Assembly (NCBI GenBank): GCA_947561395.2 | Contig: OX387193.1 | Location: 32,996,255 to 33,060,254 of the forward strand | Length of the DNA stretch: 64,000 nucleotides | Direction of reading: 5' to 3' | Origin: Buxus sempervirens | Taxonomy: Eukaryota; Streptophyta; Magnoliopsida; Buxales; Buxaceae | Part shown: positions 43,501 through 55,105 of the stretch, piece by piece | Numbering within the stretch: the stretch's first letter is position 1 | How the letters are laid out: every line of letters starts with the position of its first letter | Translations under genes and position numbers: made by a program | The notes under the pieces: model-generated | The model's input: only the letters and a program-made list of their open reading frames with translations | The model's database searches: none | Told to the model about the DNA's origin: nothing

Positions 43501-44027
43501 CAAGTCCGAAGGATGACTTCCCATTGCCGCACATTGATGTACTGGTGGACAATACAGCAACGCATTCGATGTTCTCTTTCATGGACGGCTTCTATGGTTA
43601 CAACCAGATAAGGATGGCACCTGAGGATATGGAGAAGACATCCTTTATCACGTACTGGGGCACTTACTGCTACCGCGTGATGCCGTTTGGACTGAAGAAT
43701 GCAGGCGCTACATATCAGCGTGCAATGACTCTGTTGTTCCACGACATGATACACAAGGAGATGGAAGTGTATGTGGATGACATGATAGCGAAGTCAAAGG
43801 AAGAAGAGGATCACTTGGTAAACCTTGGAAAGATGTTCGACAAACTCAGAGAGCACAAGCTCCGGCTCAACCCAAATAAGTGCGTGTTTGGAGTTACTTC
43901 AGGAAAACTGCTCGGCTTCATAGTGGGCAAGCGAGGCATTGAGGTCGATCCCGCCAAAGCAAAGGCAATTCTGGAGATGCCTCCTCCATCTACAGAAAAG
44001 GAAGTGAGAGGGTTCCTGGGCAGATAG
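40594..44027 (+). pseudogene. pol: pol N-terminal part: protease, G-patch, linker, reverse transcriptase
   Basis: One long frame; the first ATG at 40686 gives 1113 codons. Aspartic protease: MIDNGSALNICP (residues 103-114, DNGS in place of the usual DSG/DTG) and NLLIGRPWLH (174-183). A G-patch-like segment follows (271-303: GLKAGEGLGK...GFGLGFKP), then an acidic linker. RT runs from about 899 with VRMCVDYRDLN, PFGLKNAGATYQ and the catalytic YVDD at 1029-1032. The frame ends in two adjacent TAG codons (44025-44030), exactly where the minus-strand copy reads LQ inside GFLGRLQYISRF. The protein is therefore cut before the RNase H. It lies downstream of gag in a different frame. Confidence 0.92.
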
Positions 44028-44030
44028 TAG

Positions 44031-46392
44031 TATATCAGTAGGTTCATTGCGCAGATGACTCCTGTGTGTGAGCCTATATTCAAGCTGCTAAAAAAGGACA
44101 ACCCTGTGGTTTGGAATGACGACTGTCAAGTAGCGTTTGATAATATCAAGGCCTATCTGATGAGTATGCCGACATTGGTCCCGCCTATCCCAGGACGACC
44201 CTTGATCATGTACCTGACAGTCTCCGAGATGGCAGTAGGATGTGTGTTGGGGCAACACGATGAGAAAGGATGAAAAGAACAAGCGATCTACTACTTGAGC
44301 AAGAAATTTACCAACTTTGAAGTTAGATAACACAATGCTTGAAAAGACATGTTGCGCCTTGGTCTGGGCAGCTCAGAAGCTCTGGCATTATTTGCTCAGC
44401 CACACAGTCTTTCTAATCTCCAATCTGGATCCGTTGAAGTACATCTTTGAGAAGCCGATTTCCACTGGCAGGGTCGCCAGATGGCAAGTCCTTTTGTCCG
44501 AGTACGACATTGTCTACACGACTAGAAAGGCGATAAAAGGACAAGCTGTGGCGGATCACTTGGCAGAGCATCCACTGCCTGACTACCAACCACTTCTAAC
44601 TCACTTCCCGGACGAAGATGTGATGTGCACCGAGTCCACAGAAGAGGTAGAAGAAACCAAGTGGCAAATGTTCTTTGACGGGGCAGTGAATGTAAATGGA
44701 AAAGGGATCGGAGCAGTGTTAATTTCTCCAGTTGGTGTTCATCACCCCATAGCAGTGAAACTTCTGTTTGATTGCACTAGCAACATGGCCGAGTATGAAG
44801 CGTGTGTGTTAGGCCTGCGAGCGGCAATCGAGATGCGTATACAAGAGCTGAAAGTGTTTGGTGATTCAAGTCTTATTATCTATCAAGTGATGGGAGACTG
44901 GAAGACCAGAGATGTGAAGTTGGTACCATACCAAGAACTGGTCAAGGAATTAGAAGAAGAATTCGAGAGCGTGACATTCGACTACATGCCACGAGACAGG
45001 AATCGGTTTGCGGATGCACTAGCCACACTAGCATCAATGGCCACCATCACAGATGATGCTTGGGTGCAACCACTGGAGATAGAAATTCAGCGTTACCCTA
45101 TTTACTGCTTCAGTGTCGAGAAAAGCACACCCGAAAAAGAACCTTGGTACGCAGACATTGAGAGATACATAAGAAACAGAATTCTGCCAGAAGGTGCCTC
45201 AGCTACAGAGAAGCGAACTATACAGAGGTTGGCATGGCAATACTTCTACAGTGGAGGTAGAATGTACAAGAAGTCATACAACGATTCCCTACTGCTATGT
45301 GTCAGAGAAGCCGAGGCGCAAAAGTTGATTGAGGAAGTCCATGGAGGGTTGTGCGGCGCACACATGAATGGACATATGCTAGCAAGGAAGATTTTAAGAA
45401 TGGGCTACTACTGGATGACCATGGAGGCAGACTGCTACGCTCATGTCAGAAAATGCCAGTTGTGCCAGATTTATGCCGACAACATCCATGCACCGCCGCA
45501 TACGCTGTACTCCATGACATCACCTTGGCCGTTTGTCATCTGGGGAATCGACATGATAGGCCAGGTTCATCCGACAGCTTCAAACGGGCATCGATTCATC
45601 TTAGTGGCAATTGACTATTTTACCAAGTGGGTAGAGGCCATGTCCTTCGTGGATGTGAAGAAATCTCACGTGCTCAAGTTTATCAGAAACAATATAGTCT
45701 GTCACTACGGAGTTCCAAAAGCGATCATCACAGACAATGCAAAGAATCTGAATAATAAAGACATGGAAAAGATGTGTGAAGATCTGAAGATTAGACATCT
45801 AAACTCTACGGCATACCGACCCAAGATGAATGGGGCAGTAGAGGCTGCCAACAAGAATCTGAAGAAAATACTCAAGAAAATGGTGGTTACCTACCGAGAC
45901 TGGCATGAGAAGCTGCCATATGCACTGCACGCCTATCGGACGTCGATTAGGACATCGACCGGGGCAACCCCGTTCTCCCTGGTATACAGAATGGAAGCAG
46001 TCCTCCCCGTGGAAGCACAGATTCCGTCACTCAGAATTCTGAAGGAAGCTGAAATCAGTGATGTCGAATGGGAAGAATCCAGATTTGACCAGTTGCAATT
46101 ATTGGATGAAAAGAGGATCAAGGCTTTGTGCCATGGCCAACTCTATCAACAGAGAGTGGTGCGAGCCTACAACAAGAAAGTGAAGCCACGGTACTTCAAA
46201 GTAGGAGACCTGGTACTGAAGAGAATTTTTCCTCATCAAGAGGACAACAGAGGGAAATTCAAGCCAAACTATGAAGGGCCATTCGTAGTCCACAAAGTCC
46301 TGTCCAGAGAAGCACTTATCCTGCAAGAAATGGACGGGGCAATTTTTCCTGAGCCGATAAATGCAGACGCAGTCAAACTGTACTACGCTTAA
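44031..46392 (+). pseudogene. pol: pol C-terminal part: RNase H, second RNase H, integrase
   Basis: It continues RT (YISRFIAQMTPVCEPIF) to a TGA at 44271. After a one-base frameshift near 44326 it stays open as 691 codons (from 44317). Residues 1-100: end of classical RNase H. Residues 116-245: a second, Tat-type RNase H (MFFDGAVNVNGKG, NMAEYEACVLGLRAA, GDSSLIIYQ, RFADALATLASM). Integrase: HHCC zinc region near 342-385, catalytic Asp412, Asp473 and Glu509 (a D-x60-D-x35-E spacing), then KPNYEGPFVVHKVL. No chromodomain is seen, as expected for Tat. The integrase domain itself looks intact. Confidence 0.93.
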
Positions 46393-48609
46393 GATCATTC
46401 TGATTGGGAAATGAAGAGAGGCCATCCTTGACTCCCCTTCGACTGTAAATCCTTCCAAATACCTTAAATTCTCCCCTAGTTAGACAATTTTGAGCCTTAA
46501 AATTCTTTCAACCCATTGCCAGTGTTCTACACACCAAACGGGGCATTCCTGGCAAAGGAAAAAAGAAACCGGGCATTCTTGCCCAGAAAAACCTCAAAAA
46601 GAAGAGAAAATGCAACAAGAAAAAAAAAGAAAGAAAGAAAATGAAAAGAAACAAAGAAAATGGGGAAATGTTTGCCCCGCCAAAAATATAGAGATACAAA
46701 TAAGCCAGGATGTAAGTCCCACCAACAATAAAAGTAGCACACTTTGCAAACCCAAATAATTAAGCTTTTTTTAGCCATCTATCCTTTCTTTCATAACTAA
46801 GACCCAGCCTACGTTTCGTCCTATCTCTAAGACCTCTCGGATCCCAAAAGGAATGATCAAGGCAAACAGTTAAGTCAGCATTCGTCCGCAATGATGGAAT
46901 TCAGGGTCTCCCAGAAAGGCTAGACACAGTGAAAACCCGAAAAAAGGGCGTTGTGTGGTTAGTCACCCAAAAAAAAGGGGGGGGAGAAAAAGAACTGGTC
47001 ACATCTGGTTTGAGCAGAGCAAGATACCGAAGAGAGCAATGACAGTGGCAGATAGTAAAATGAGGAAGACACACAAATCTGAGGGGTCCGAACCGACAGG
47101 TTGTGCTCAAGCAAAAAATTTCACAGTGGCCTGTGATGACAATGCTACGGAAAATACCAAGCACTCCAAATCCCGTCTGACCTTGGAAAATTTCTTTGAT
47201 ATTGCAAACACAGGCACACACTGACACACCTGTTTTCTCTATAATTGTTCTGCTTAACTGTTTTGAGCTCCACATTGGGCTACTAACCTGAGTTGATAAA
47301 CTCTGAACCTTGGCAAAGGCCGCTTCCAGCTGCAATGGGCAAAAGGCTGGGAGCAAAAAGAGAATAAAAGAAATGTCTTGCATTCTCCAGCTATTCCACA
47401 ACTAACATATTGTCTTGTCCTACCTTTACAGGTACAGCGAAAGTGGGATGACGGACGTCTTCTCCAAAATCCCCAGTGGAGTTCCTTCGGTAAACAGAGA
47501 ATAACAACCTCCAAAACCCCAGGGGGAGGCCTTCAGCAAACCAGGAACGACACCCTTACATCAATCCTCTCAAGCAATAAGAAAGTGATACCTGATGACG
47601 TAGGCTTCTCAAGCCTCACCCAGTCTGAAGAGGCCGGCTTTGCGAAGAAGAGCGAAAAGAAGATAAACAAGCTCGCATCCATCCCTAGTGGAGTCTCTCG
47701 CGCTCAACGAGAGCGCAGGCGAGCATAAGGAACTCACACCAGAGCAGAGGGAAAAGGCTTTATAAAGAAATAATGATAGCATGAGGAATCCCCACTTATC
47801 CCCAGTGGAGCATCCTTCCCCAGGGAACTCCCACGCTTGTCTGAAACAAGGCTCGACCTGAAAGAAGAGGGAATAAGGAAAAGATTCCTGCCCAATCCCC
47901 GGCAACAGCACTCCAAGCTAGGGAGCCTCTACAAAAGGGAAAGCCAACCAGAAAGCACTGCAGAAGAAGGAATGACAAGACATGAAGAAGAATGAGCATA
48001 AATGAGGATATCATCAGGCAAGATGGCCCCTTTTGTAATTTTTGATTTCACACTTTTGTAAATAGAGTAGAGCAGGTGTGTGGGCTCCCTTGAGGCACTG
48101 GACAGCGCTGGAAGCACCTCCTCACCAACAGCAACTCCTCCACTCTTCCTTCCTCCTTTCTCCATTCGGTCCACATCTTAACCCAACCCTTGGCCACCAA
48201 ATCCTAATTAAAAAGAAAAAAAGAGAAGAAGAAAATGCAATAAGGCTTCAAGTAAAAGACACAAAATGGATCAGAAGTCTGAAGTCACCTAAAAGCTTTA
48301 ATGGAACAAACAAGAAGAAAAGAATATTGTCAAGTGTCTGGCATCAACGGCGAAACAGGTTGGCGAGCTCAAGTCCAATCTAATCTCTTTCAAACTTAAA
48401 CTAAAAGGCTGAAGAGTTGCCCTACAAAAACCCGAAAAGCAAAGGGTAAGGAAACTCTGAAGCCAGGAAGTGACGCCACATCATTGGCCGCTTCCCTCTC
48501 AAAATGAAAACTTCAAAGGACTAAGCTCGTCGACCATGTCGACAGAAATGCCAGGCGCAAAAACGAGATTCTTTTTCTCTTTGTCGTTCATCCGCAAGGT
48601 GACTCCGGC
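46393..48609 (+). mobile_element. 3' UTR of the Ogre-like element, 2.2 kb
   Basis: Non-coding region between the pol stop and the polypurine tract. Its first 370 bases match the minus-strand element; the rest has no counterpart there. It contains an A-rich run (46600-46660) and three short segments complementary to the PBS (47470, 47682 and 47799). Frames listed within it have no motifs and I do not call them. Confidence 0.8.
47470..47810 (+). other. three PBS-complementary segments in the 3' UTR
   Basis: TCCCCAGTGGAGT (47470-47482), TCCCTAGTGGAGTC (47682-47695, one mismatch) and TCCCCAGTGGAG (47799-47810) are complementary to the 3' part of the PBS, TGGCGACTCCACTGGGGA. They are thus copies of the tRNA-like side of the PBS duplex. 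Confidence 0.7.
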
Positions 48610-48622
48610 AAAGAGGGGCAGC
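48610..48622 (+). other. polypurine tract
   Basis: AAAGAGGGGCAGC directly precedes the 3' LTR start. Position and composition fit the plus-strand primer of Ogre-like elements. Confidence 0.88.
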
Positions 48623-48703
48623 TGTAAGCACCTCATTTTTGCGCTCCCAGAAAAACCAAAAATGCAAACCCTGGACAGAAAATCAAACCCTAAGGGGTGA
48701 AAA

Positions 48704-49400
48704 GTTGACTTTTTGATCAAATGAAAATTTGCCACCTCGCTTTATGCCATTCGATAAAGAATCTCGACACGGTTCCAACGCAACTGAGTTTGTAGGAATC
48801 GGGGTCCGGATGAAGGTTCTGCGGGCGGTCAAACTTGAGCAGAGCCAAAAGTTGACTTTCTGCTAAATCCGATCCAGAGGCCTACCCTTAGGTCATTGGA
48901 TAGAGAATCTCGACACGGTTCCAACGCAACTGAGTTTGCAAGAATCGGGGTCCGGATGAAGGTTCTGCGAGCGGTCAAACTTGTGCAGAGCCAAAAATTG
49001 ACTTTCTGCTAATATCCGATCCAGAGGCCTACCCCTAGGTCATTGGATAGAGAATCTCGACACGTTTCCAACGCAACTGAGTTTGCAGGAATCGGGGTCC
49101 GGCTAAAGGTTCTGCGGGCGGTCAAACTTGAGCAGAGCCAAAAGTTGACTTTCTGCTAATATCCGATCCAGAGGCCTACTCCTAGGTCATTGGATAGAGA
49201 ATCTCGACACGGTTCCAACGCAACTGAGTTTGCAGGAATCGGGGTCCGGATGAAGGTTCTGCGGGCGGTCAAACTTGAGCAGAGCCAAAAGTTGACTTTC
49301 TGCTAAAATCCGATCCGGAGGCCTACCCCTAGGTCATCGGATAGAGGGCTCCGATACGATTCTAACGCAACTAAGTTTGCCCAGATCGGAGCCCGGATGA
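48704..49400 (+). repeat. ~147-bp tandem repeat, 5 copies
   Basis: GTTGACTTT recurs at about 48704, 48852, 49000, 49143 and 49290. Each copy carries 'caacgcaactgagtttg', 'ggggtccgg' and 'gcggtcaaacttg'. The spacing of 145-148 is constant. Confidence 0.93.
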
Positions 49401-49714
49401 AGGAAATATGAGCTGACGAAATTCCCGAGCAGCAAAACCAGAAATCTGTGCACGTGGCAAGTTGCGCAGGAAAATATCTCGGGGATCAAATCCGTAAATA
49501 TCCAAATGTACGAAATATCCCAGGGACTAAATCTGTAAAAATCCGAGAATATCGGATTAAATTGAAAATGGCCAGGGACTAAATCTGAAAATTTTAGATT
49601 TTCCGACCGACGAGTGGCCGCATTTAATGATTTTTCATCATATGGTCGCTCGAGCGGACGTGGCAAGCGGGTATGCGCTCAGTTCAAGCTGAGCGGATCC
49701 CCTTTTTCCTCGCC

Positions 49715-49721
49715 TATATAA
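49715..49721 (+). promoter_or_regulatory. TATA box of the Ogre 3' LTR
   Basis: TATATAA in 'cgcctatataagtcgcgcg'. The equivalent site in the 5' LTR is near 28210. Confidence 0.6.
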
Positions 49722-50769
49722 GTCGCGCGACTTTTCACGCAAAGGGGTTGGAGGATTTTTGGTAAAAAAAAGTTTAAGGTTGGAGGCTTTTGGGTTCGAA
49801 GATTTTGGTTGGAGAGTTTCCGGTGGCTCCAAGGTGCAGTGCCCAAGCTTCTGCCCCATCCAAACCCTACCTATCTCGGTCGCTTTGGCCACCCCAAGCC
49901 CCCCACCTTGATCCGACACTCCCCTCGTTCTTGTTTCTTCTTCACCCCCACACAAACAAGCGAAGGCCAGTTGCTGTTGGAGGTGCAAGAGAGGAGAGCT
50001 CCAATGATCGTGCCACCTCAAGAAGAAGCCGCCGCTTTGCACAAAAACGTAGGAACTTCAGGTATTTTTTCTCACTTGTTTACATACATAAAAATGGGAG
50101 TCGTAAGCATGTCATCGATACTGTTGTTTTTCATTTCCTTGTTACGCATTTTGTTGCTCCTCCATTTTGGGTGACATGGAGGTCTCCAGGGTAAGGGAGA
50201 CCTCATGCACGACCCCGTGAAGAAGACAAGGGTTTTATTGCTCCACCGAGTGCTCATGAGGTACCTGGCACTCCTGTGAAGAACCGGCTCCTCATTTATC
50301 TCATCTGATGTATCCCTGTAAACACCCCCTCCTCCCTCCCTTCTTCGGATGTTAGTGTGCCTGCTCAGAGGTCCAGTCGGGTGGAGGAAAGTGCATCCAG
50401 TGTCTGCATGTTGTTTTATTTATTTATTTTATGTTGCTGGACTTGCTAACATGTTCCCCCAACCCCCTGCCGTATGCTGTTTGTTCCTTGTTGTGTCCCT
50501 ATAAGCATGCTCCCATCACCCCATTACCTGTCTGTAGTTAGGTCTGTGTTGTTTTGTGATAATCGGGTTTGGTTTTCTTTTTTTTAGTGATATGGAGTTG
50601 TGTCTTTAAGCAGGTTAGATTAATTCCAATACAAGTTTAAGTGTCTTCTGGGGAGTGGTCGAAGCCCTGGGAGGGCTTACAGAGCTTAAAAACCAGTTAC
50701 AGAGCTTAAAAACCATTAAAAATGGAGTTCAGGCAAAAAACCCAGAATATCGGGTTTCGAAGGGGTATG

Positions 50770-51450
50770 CGCCAAGCTCTGCAAGCTCCACGCACCCAAA
50801 ATTAAGTGGGCGGATCGTTTTTCTGGGCATCCGCCGAGCTCGCGCCCACTTCCCTTTTTGGATGCGCTCAGCTCGCGCTCACTTAATTTTTGGATGCGCT
50901 CAGCTTGCGCTCACTTAAATTTGGATGCACTCAGCTCACGCCCACTTCATTTTTTTGGGTGCACCCACTTCATCTTTACCTTGATAAATCTCGAAAATGC
51001 CCTTTACCTTGAAAAATCCCGAAAATGCACTTTACCTTAAAAAAAATCCCGAAAATGCCCTTCACCTTGATAAATCCCGAAAATGCCCTTTACCTTGAAA
51101 AATCCCAAAAATGCCCTTTACCTTGAAAAATCCCGAGAATGCCCTTTACCTTAAAAAAATCCCGAAAATACCCTTTACCTTGAAAAATCCCGAAAATGCC
51201 ATTTACCTTAAAAAAATCCCGAAAATGCCCTTTACCTTAAAAAATCCCGAAAATGCCCTTTACCTTGAAAAATCCCGAAAATGCCCTTTACCTTAAAAAA
51301 ATCCCGAAAATGCCCTTTACCTTAAAAAATCCCGAAAATGCCCTTTACCTTGAAAAATCCCGAAAATGCCCTTTACCTTAAAAAAATCCCGAAAATGCCC
51401 TTTACCTTAAAAAATCCCGAAAATGCCCTTTACCTTGAAAAATCCCGAAA
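50770..51450 (+). repeat. GCGCTCAGC repeats followed by a ~29-bp minisatellite of about 16 units
   Basis: 50770-50965 matches the 29240-29440 array. 50985-51450 is the AATCCCGAAAATGCCCTTTACCTT minisatellite, with units alternating between 27 and 31 bases as the A run varies. The open frames here (61-67 codons rich in NPENALYLKK) are products of the repeat. Confidence 0.93.
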
Positions 51451-53092
51451 AATCCCTCCCCTTGGACCCAGCATAATGAGCCAGTCTCTCCTTAATAAGT
51501 GTCAACCTTGTATATTTTTCTGTGATTATTGCTGGATTTGAGTGCCGTCTCCGAACCGAACCGGACAAACCAACAGGGTTTCCGGGTCACCCGGAAACCC
51601 AACATGGGACTTGGACCCTCGGTCCAACTTGATTTCCAGTGGGCCTTCCAACGGGGCCCACCTGGCCCAATAAACATGTATGCATGCAACTTAATCAAGA
51701 TAAGCAAAATTAACCGACTAAACCGGGTAAGCCAAACCTAAGGCGGTCCACCCGAACCAGACTTGTGAAATTGATGCATGAATTGCGTGGTTTGGCCGAG
51801 ACCAAGGGCACATAAGGGCCTCCTAGGATAGGTCGAGGCCCACAAGGGCACACGGGCTTGACTAAGCCCACCAAGGACACCGTGGGCCTTCCAACGGGGC
51901 CCACCCAACCAGACTCAGATTACCTAATTAATCAAGATAAAAACAATTAAAGGGACCCACACCACTCAGGTGGTCCCGCCAGACTTAACCAAACTGCATA
52001 TTGGATTAGGAATCGGGTGAGACCAAAGTAAGCTGACTCAAACCAGGATAAACCTAAGGGACCCGTCACCCGACGGGGTGGACCGGGGTGTCTACAGACT
52101 TCCCCGGATCGCAACCGAGACCCTACTTAGAATCTCAAAGCCGCAGACCAAAAGCCCTAATAGACAAGATCAGGCACCCAGGTGTCCGCCTGCACCCCAT
52201 CAAGCAGTGGCGACTCCGAATTCCCCCGTGCCGCGTTTCCAACACGCGCACACCAGGTTTATGCAAAACAAGCACCAAACCCAAATCTGAAGTGCTACTA
52301 GGCCCAAAGCTACTAAATACCAGACATTTAAATTTAATTAATTCCATTGAATATCAAAGTGTGGAAAGTTTAAACATCGAATTCATCAATAAGTGTGGCT
52401 AAATATAATCATCATACTAACCCATCAATATTAAATCATAAGTCTGGTAATGGGTTTTCCAAACACACTTTCTCTTATAATCAATTAAATCATAAAAAAT
52501 CCATCTTTGGTACATCTATATCAACCTCTAAACGAAAATCTAAACAAGATAAGAATAATCCTCAGCACAGTAATCTGCAACTCCCCATGTATAACCCCAA
52601 GGACGCTCTCACGCGAATTAGCTGGAAACAAAACAAAACACGGGTGAGATACAAATATCTCATTAGGTAACACTATACATGAAAGAAAAACAGTATATAT
52701 AAGGAAAATAACAATGATTTCATGCTCGATAAGATAAGCGAGTGATCACAGTTAATAAGATAAACGAGTAATCACGGTACAAAACCAACATTAAATCAAT
52801 GCTCGAAATAAAAAAAAAGTTTATTATACAAATTCATTTCAGATAGAAGGACAATGTATTATAAGTCACATCCGCATGGTTTCCAATTTATTTCAATTAG
52901 TGTCTTCCAAATAACAATTCTACATTTTATTCATGCTTCAATAAGATTCCATTTTAACAATTCTAATCAAGTCACAGCTACACCATTCTATCAAACTCTT
53001 CTTATTTAAACGAAATCATGTCATTCTTAATTAATTCATAAATAAAACTCACTGCCTAATGGTAGCAAACCTCTACTGCAGAATGTCAATCA

Positions 53093-53445
53093 AATTCTAC
53101 ACAATCATCTCCCATGTAGGATGTAATCATGTAGTAATCACATCTCCCCCACATGAGGTAACGCATCTTTCCCGCAGGAGGTAATCACATATCTCCCCTG
53201 TGGGATGCAATCCAATCTGAATTACATCTCCCCCAATAGGAGGTCACATCTCACCCACAGGTGGTAATCACATATCTCCCCTGTAGAATGCAATCCAATC
53301 CGAACTATATCTCCCCCAATAGAAGGTCACATTTCACCCGCAAATGGTAATCACATATCTCCCCTGTGGGATGCAATCCAATCCAGACTACATCTCCCCC
53401 AACAGGAGGTCACATATCTCATCCGCAGATGATAGCAATCCTCCT
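53093..53445 (-). repeat. ~81-bp hairpin array, reverse-complement copy
   Basis: About four units of the array described at 25321-26250, on the opposite strand (GGATGCAATCCAATC, TCTCCCCTGTGGGATG, AGGAGGTCACATC). It confirms that the array is a regular part of this LTR family. Confidence 0.88.
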
Positions 53446-54311
53446 ATTGCCATCATGGCATTTAATCCACAATCCAGTGTTAGACAGGTATTAATCATAC
53501 ATGTAACTGGACTCATAACACCCACGCTAAAGTTCAGTTCTAGTGATGTAATAATTAAGGTAATATAAAATTTAATTGTTTAATGATAATAGTGGGGTCT
53601 GTAACGCCCCAGATCCAGGTTTATTTAAAAACATAAACCCAAACCTTGAGAATTAGGATAGAGGCCCAGAATAACTAATCCAGACTTAAACAATTCCTGT
53701 AAATATAATCAGAGTGCGACAATAAAAGAAATTTTCTTCATAGAAGCACAGAATGTATAAATAAAACATCCAATACCAATCCATCAAATTAAGTCTGGAT
53801 GGGTCAACTACAATAAAAATAGTTCAACATCTGCCAAGGTCATCTAAATAAATAAAAAAAACCATTACAACCCTCAAAATACTAAGTCTATCAATATCAA
53901 TGTTCCCTGAACCTAAACAAGAATAAAATAATCTTCTTCCTGGTAGTCAACAAAATCCCCTGGAGTGTCTACCCCTGCAGTGTCCTCACCAGAAATATCT
54001 GAAAACAAAACCGATAAAACGAATATGTGAGAAACAACATCTTAGTAAATAGTCATGCAAATACTTTTAAATAGTTATAAGATATTCCACATTAAATCAG
54101 TCTAACCACGATAGATTCAAACATGGTGAAATATAAAATGATACAATCATATGAATAGTCTTGAGGAAGTACAAACAAATTGCTGGTATGTTACCTAACC
54201 CAATTATAAGCGAGCCAGCCGATACCGGTCAGGCTATTCAACGCTAGACGGAAGTACTCAACCGATACTGGAGTGAGTTAGCATGTATAGCAAAACACCA
54301 CTGTAATATTA

Positions 54312-54720
54312 TTATAGCCACCCTCTTCCCACCGAATACACGGATTGAGGAAGTATCTCACCGAGTACACGGACTAAGGATATAAGGCACACGCTATGAA
54401 ATAACATGCTTCCCACCGAGTACATGGATTGAGTAAGTATTCTGCCAAGTACACGAATTGAGGATATAACACACACCATGAAATAACACGCTTCCCACCG
54501 AGTATACGGATTGAGGAAGTATCCCGCCGAGTACACGAACTAAGGATATAAGGCACACGCCATGAAATAACACGCTTCCCACCGAGTACACAGATTGAGG
54601 AAGTATCCCGCCGAGTACACGGACTGAGGATATAAGGCACATGCCATGAAATGACACGCTTCCCACCGAATACACGGATTGAGGAAGTATCCCACTGAAT
54701 ACACGGACTGAGGATATAAC
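54312..54720. repeat. ~88-bp tandem array, about 5 units
   Basis: Each unit has two ~44-base halves: CCACCGA(G/A)TACACGGATTGAGG and CCGCCGAGTACACGGACTGAGG. The units are joined by 'ataaggcacacgccatgaaataacacgc'. It lies in the predicted intron of the solo LTR. The minus-strand frames here (up to 152 codons) are repeat artefacts. Confidence 0.93.
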
Positions 54721-55105
54721 AATGAGACAGCTGCAATAGCGAAAACACAATCGTGCCAAAAACATAACTGCAATAGTGGAATAAATGGTATGGCAATAGC
54801 CAAATCCTATCCGCAATGGTGGAATAAATAAATTAGGCAATGGCCTAGTCACAATAGTGAATCAAAATCCCACATACGTGGAGTCAAATACATATCTCAA
54901 AATCACGATTTCAATGGGCAAAATAATCCGAATGTATATTAAATCATTCTGAACTCAAAACATGTTCAAATAGTTTAAATACAAGTGTAGGAACTCTTAA
55001 AATCAAGTTTCATTTAGAAGAGAAAAGTTTGGAACGATAAACTCGAAAAAAGCTATTTTAGTATAACGTACCCAAAATCTTTATGAAAATTTATTTTAAT
55101 CAACA

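Larger units (their letters stand above)
48623..52252 (+). mobile_element. 3' LTR of the Ogre-like element
   Basis: It starts TGTAAGCACCTCATTTTTGCG after the PPT and ends CACGCGCACA, 3630 bases. CCAGG follows (52253-52257), but no matching CCAGG flanks the 5' side because that LTR is truncated. Contents in order: five ~147-bp repeats (48704-49400), TATATAA at 49715-49721, a donor-like CTTCAG|GTATTT near 50060, the GCGCTCAGCTCGCGC repeats, the long ~29-bp minisatellite, the GGGTTTCCGGG hairpin (51576-51600), and the common G+C-rich end. It lacks a ~300-bp block near 51810 that the 5' LTR retains. Confidence 0.95.

Noticed and set aside
46901-47728. 166- and 116-codon frames in the Ogre 3' UTR as antisense accessory genes
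   Set aside because: No recognisable domain, overlapping on opposite strands, and no counterpart in the minus-strand element. Some Tat elements carry antisense ORFs, but nothing here supports one.
50655-51541. Frames of 60-87 codons rich in NPENALYLKK
   Set aside because: Read-through of the 29-base LTR minisatellite.
54312-54852. Four overlapping minus-strand frames of 74-152 codons
   Set aside because: Produced by the ~88-bp array being open in several frames; no domain, no codon-use signal.
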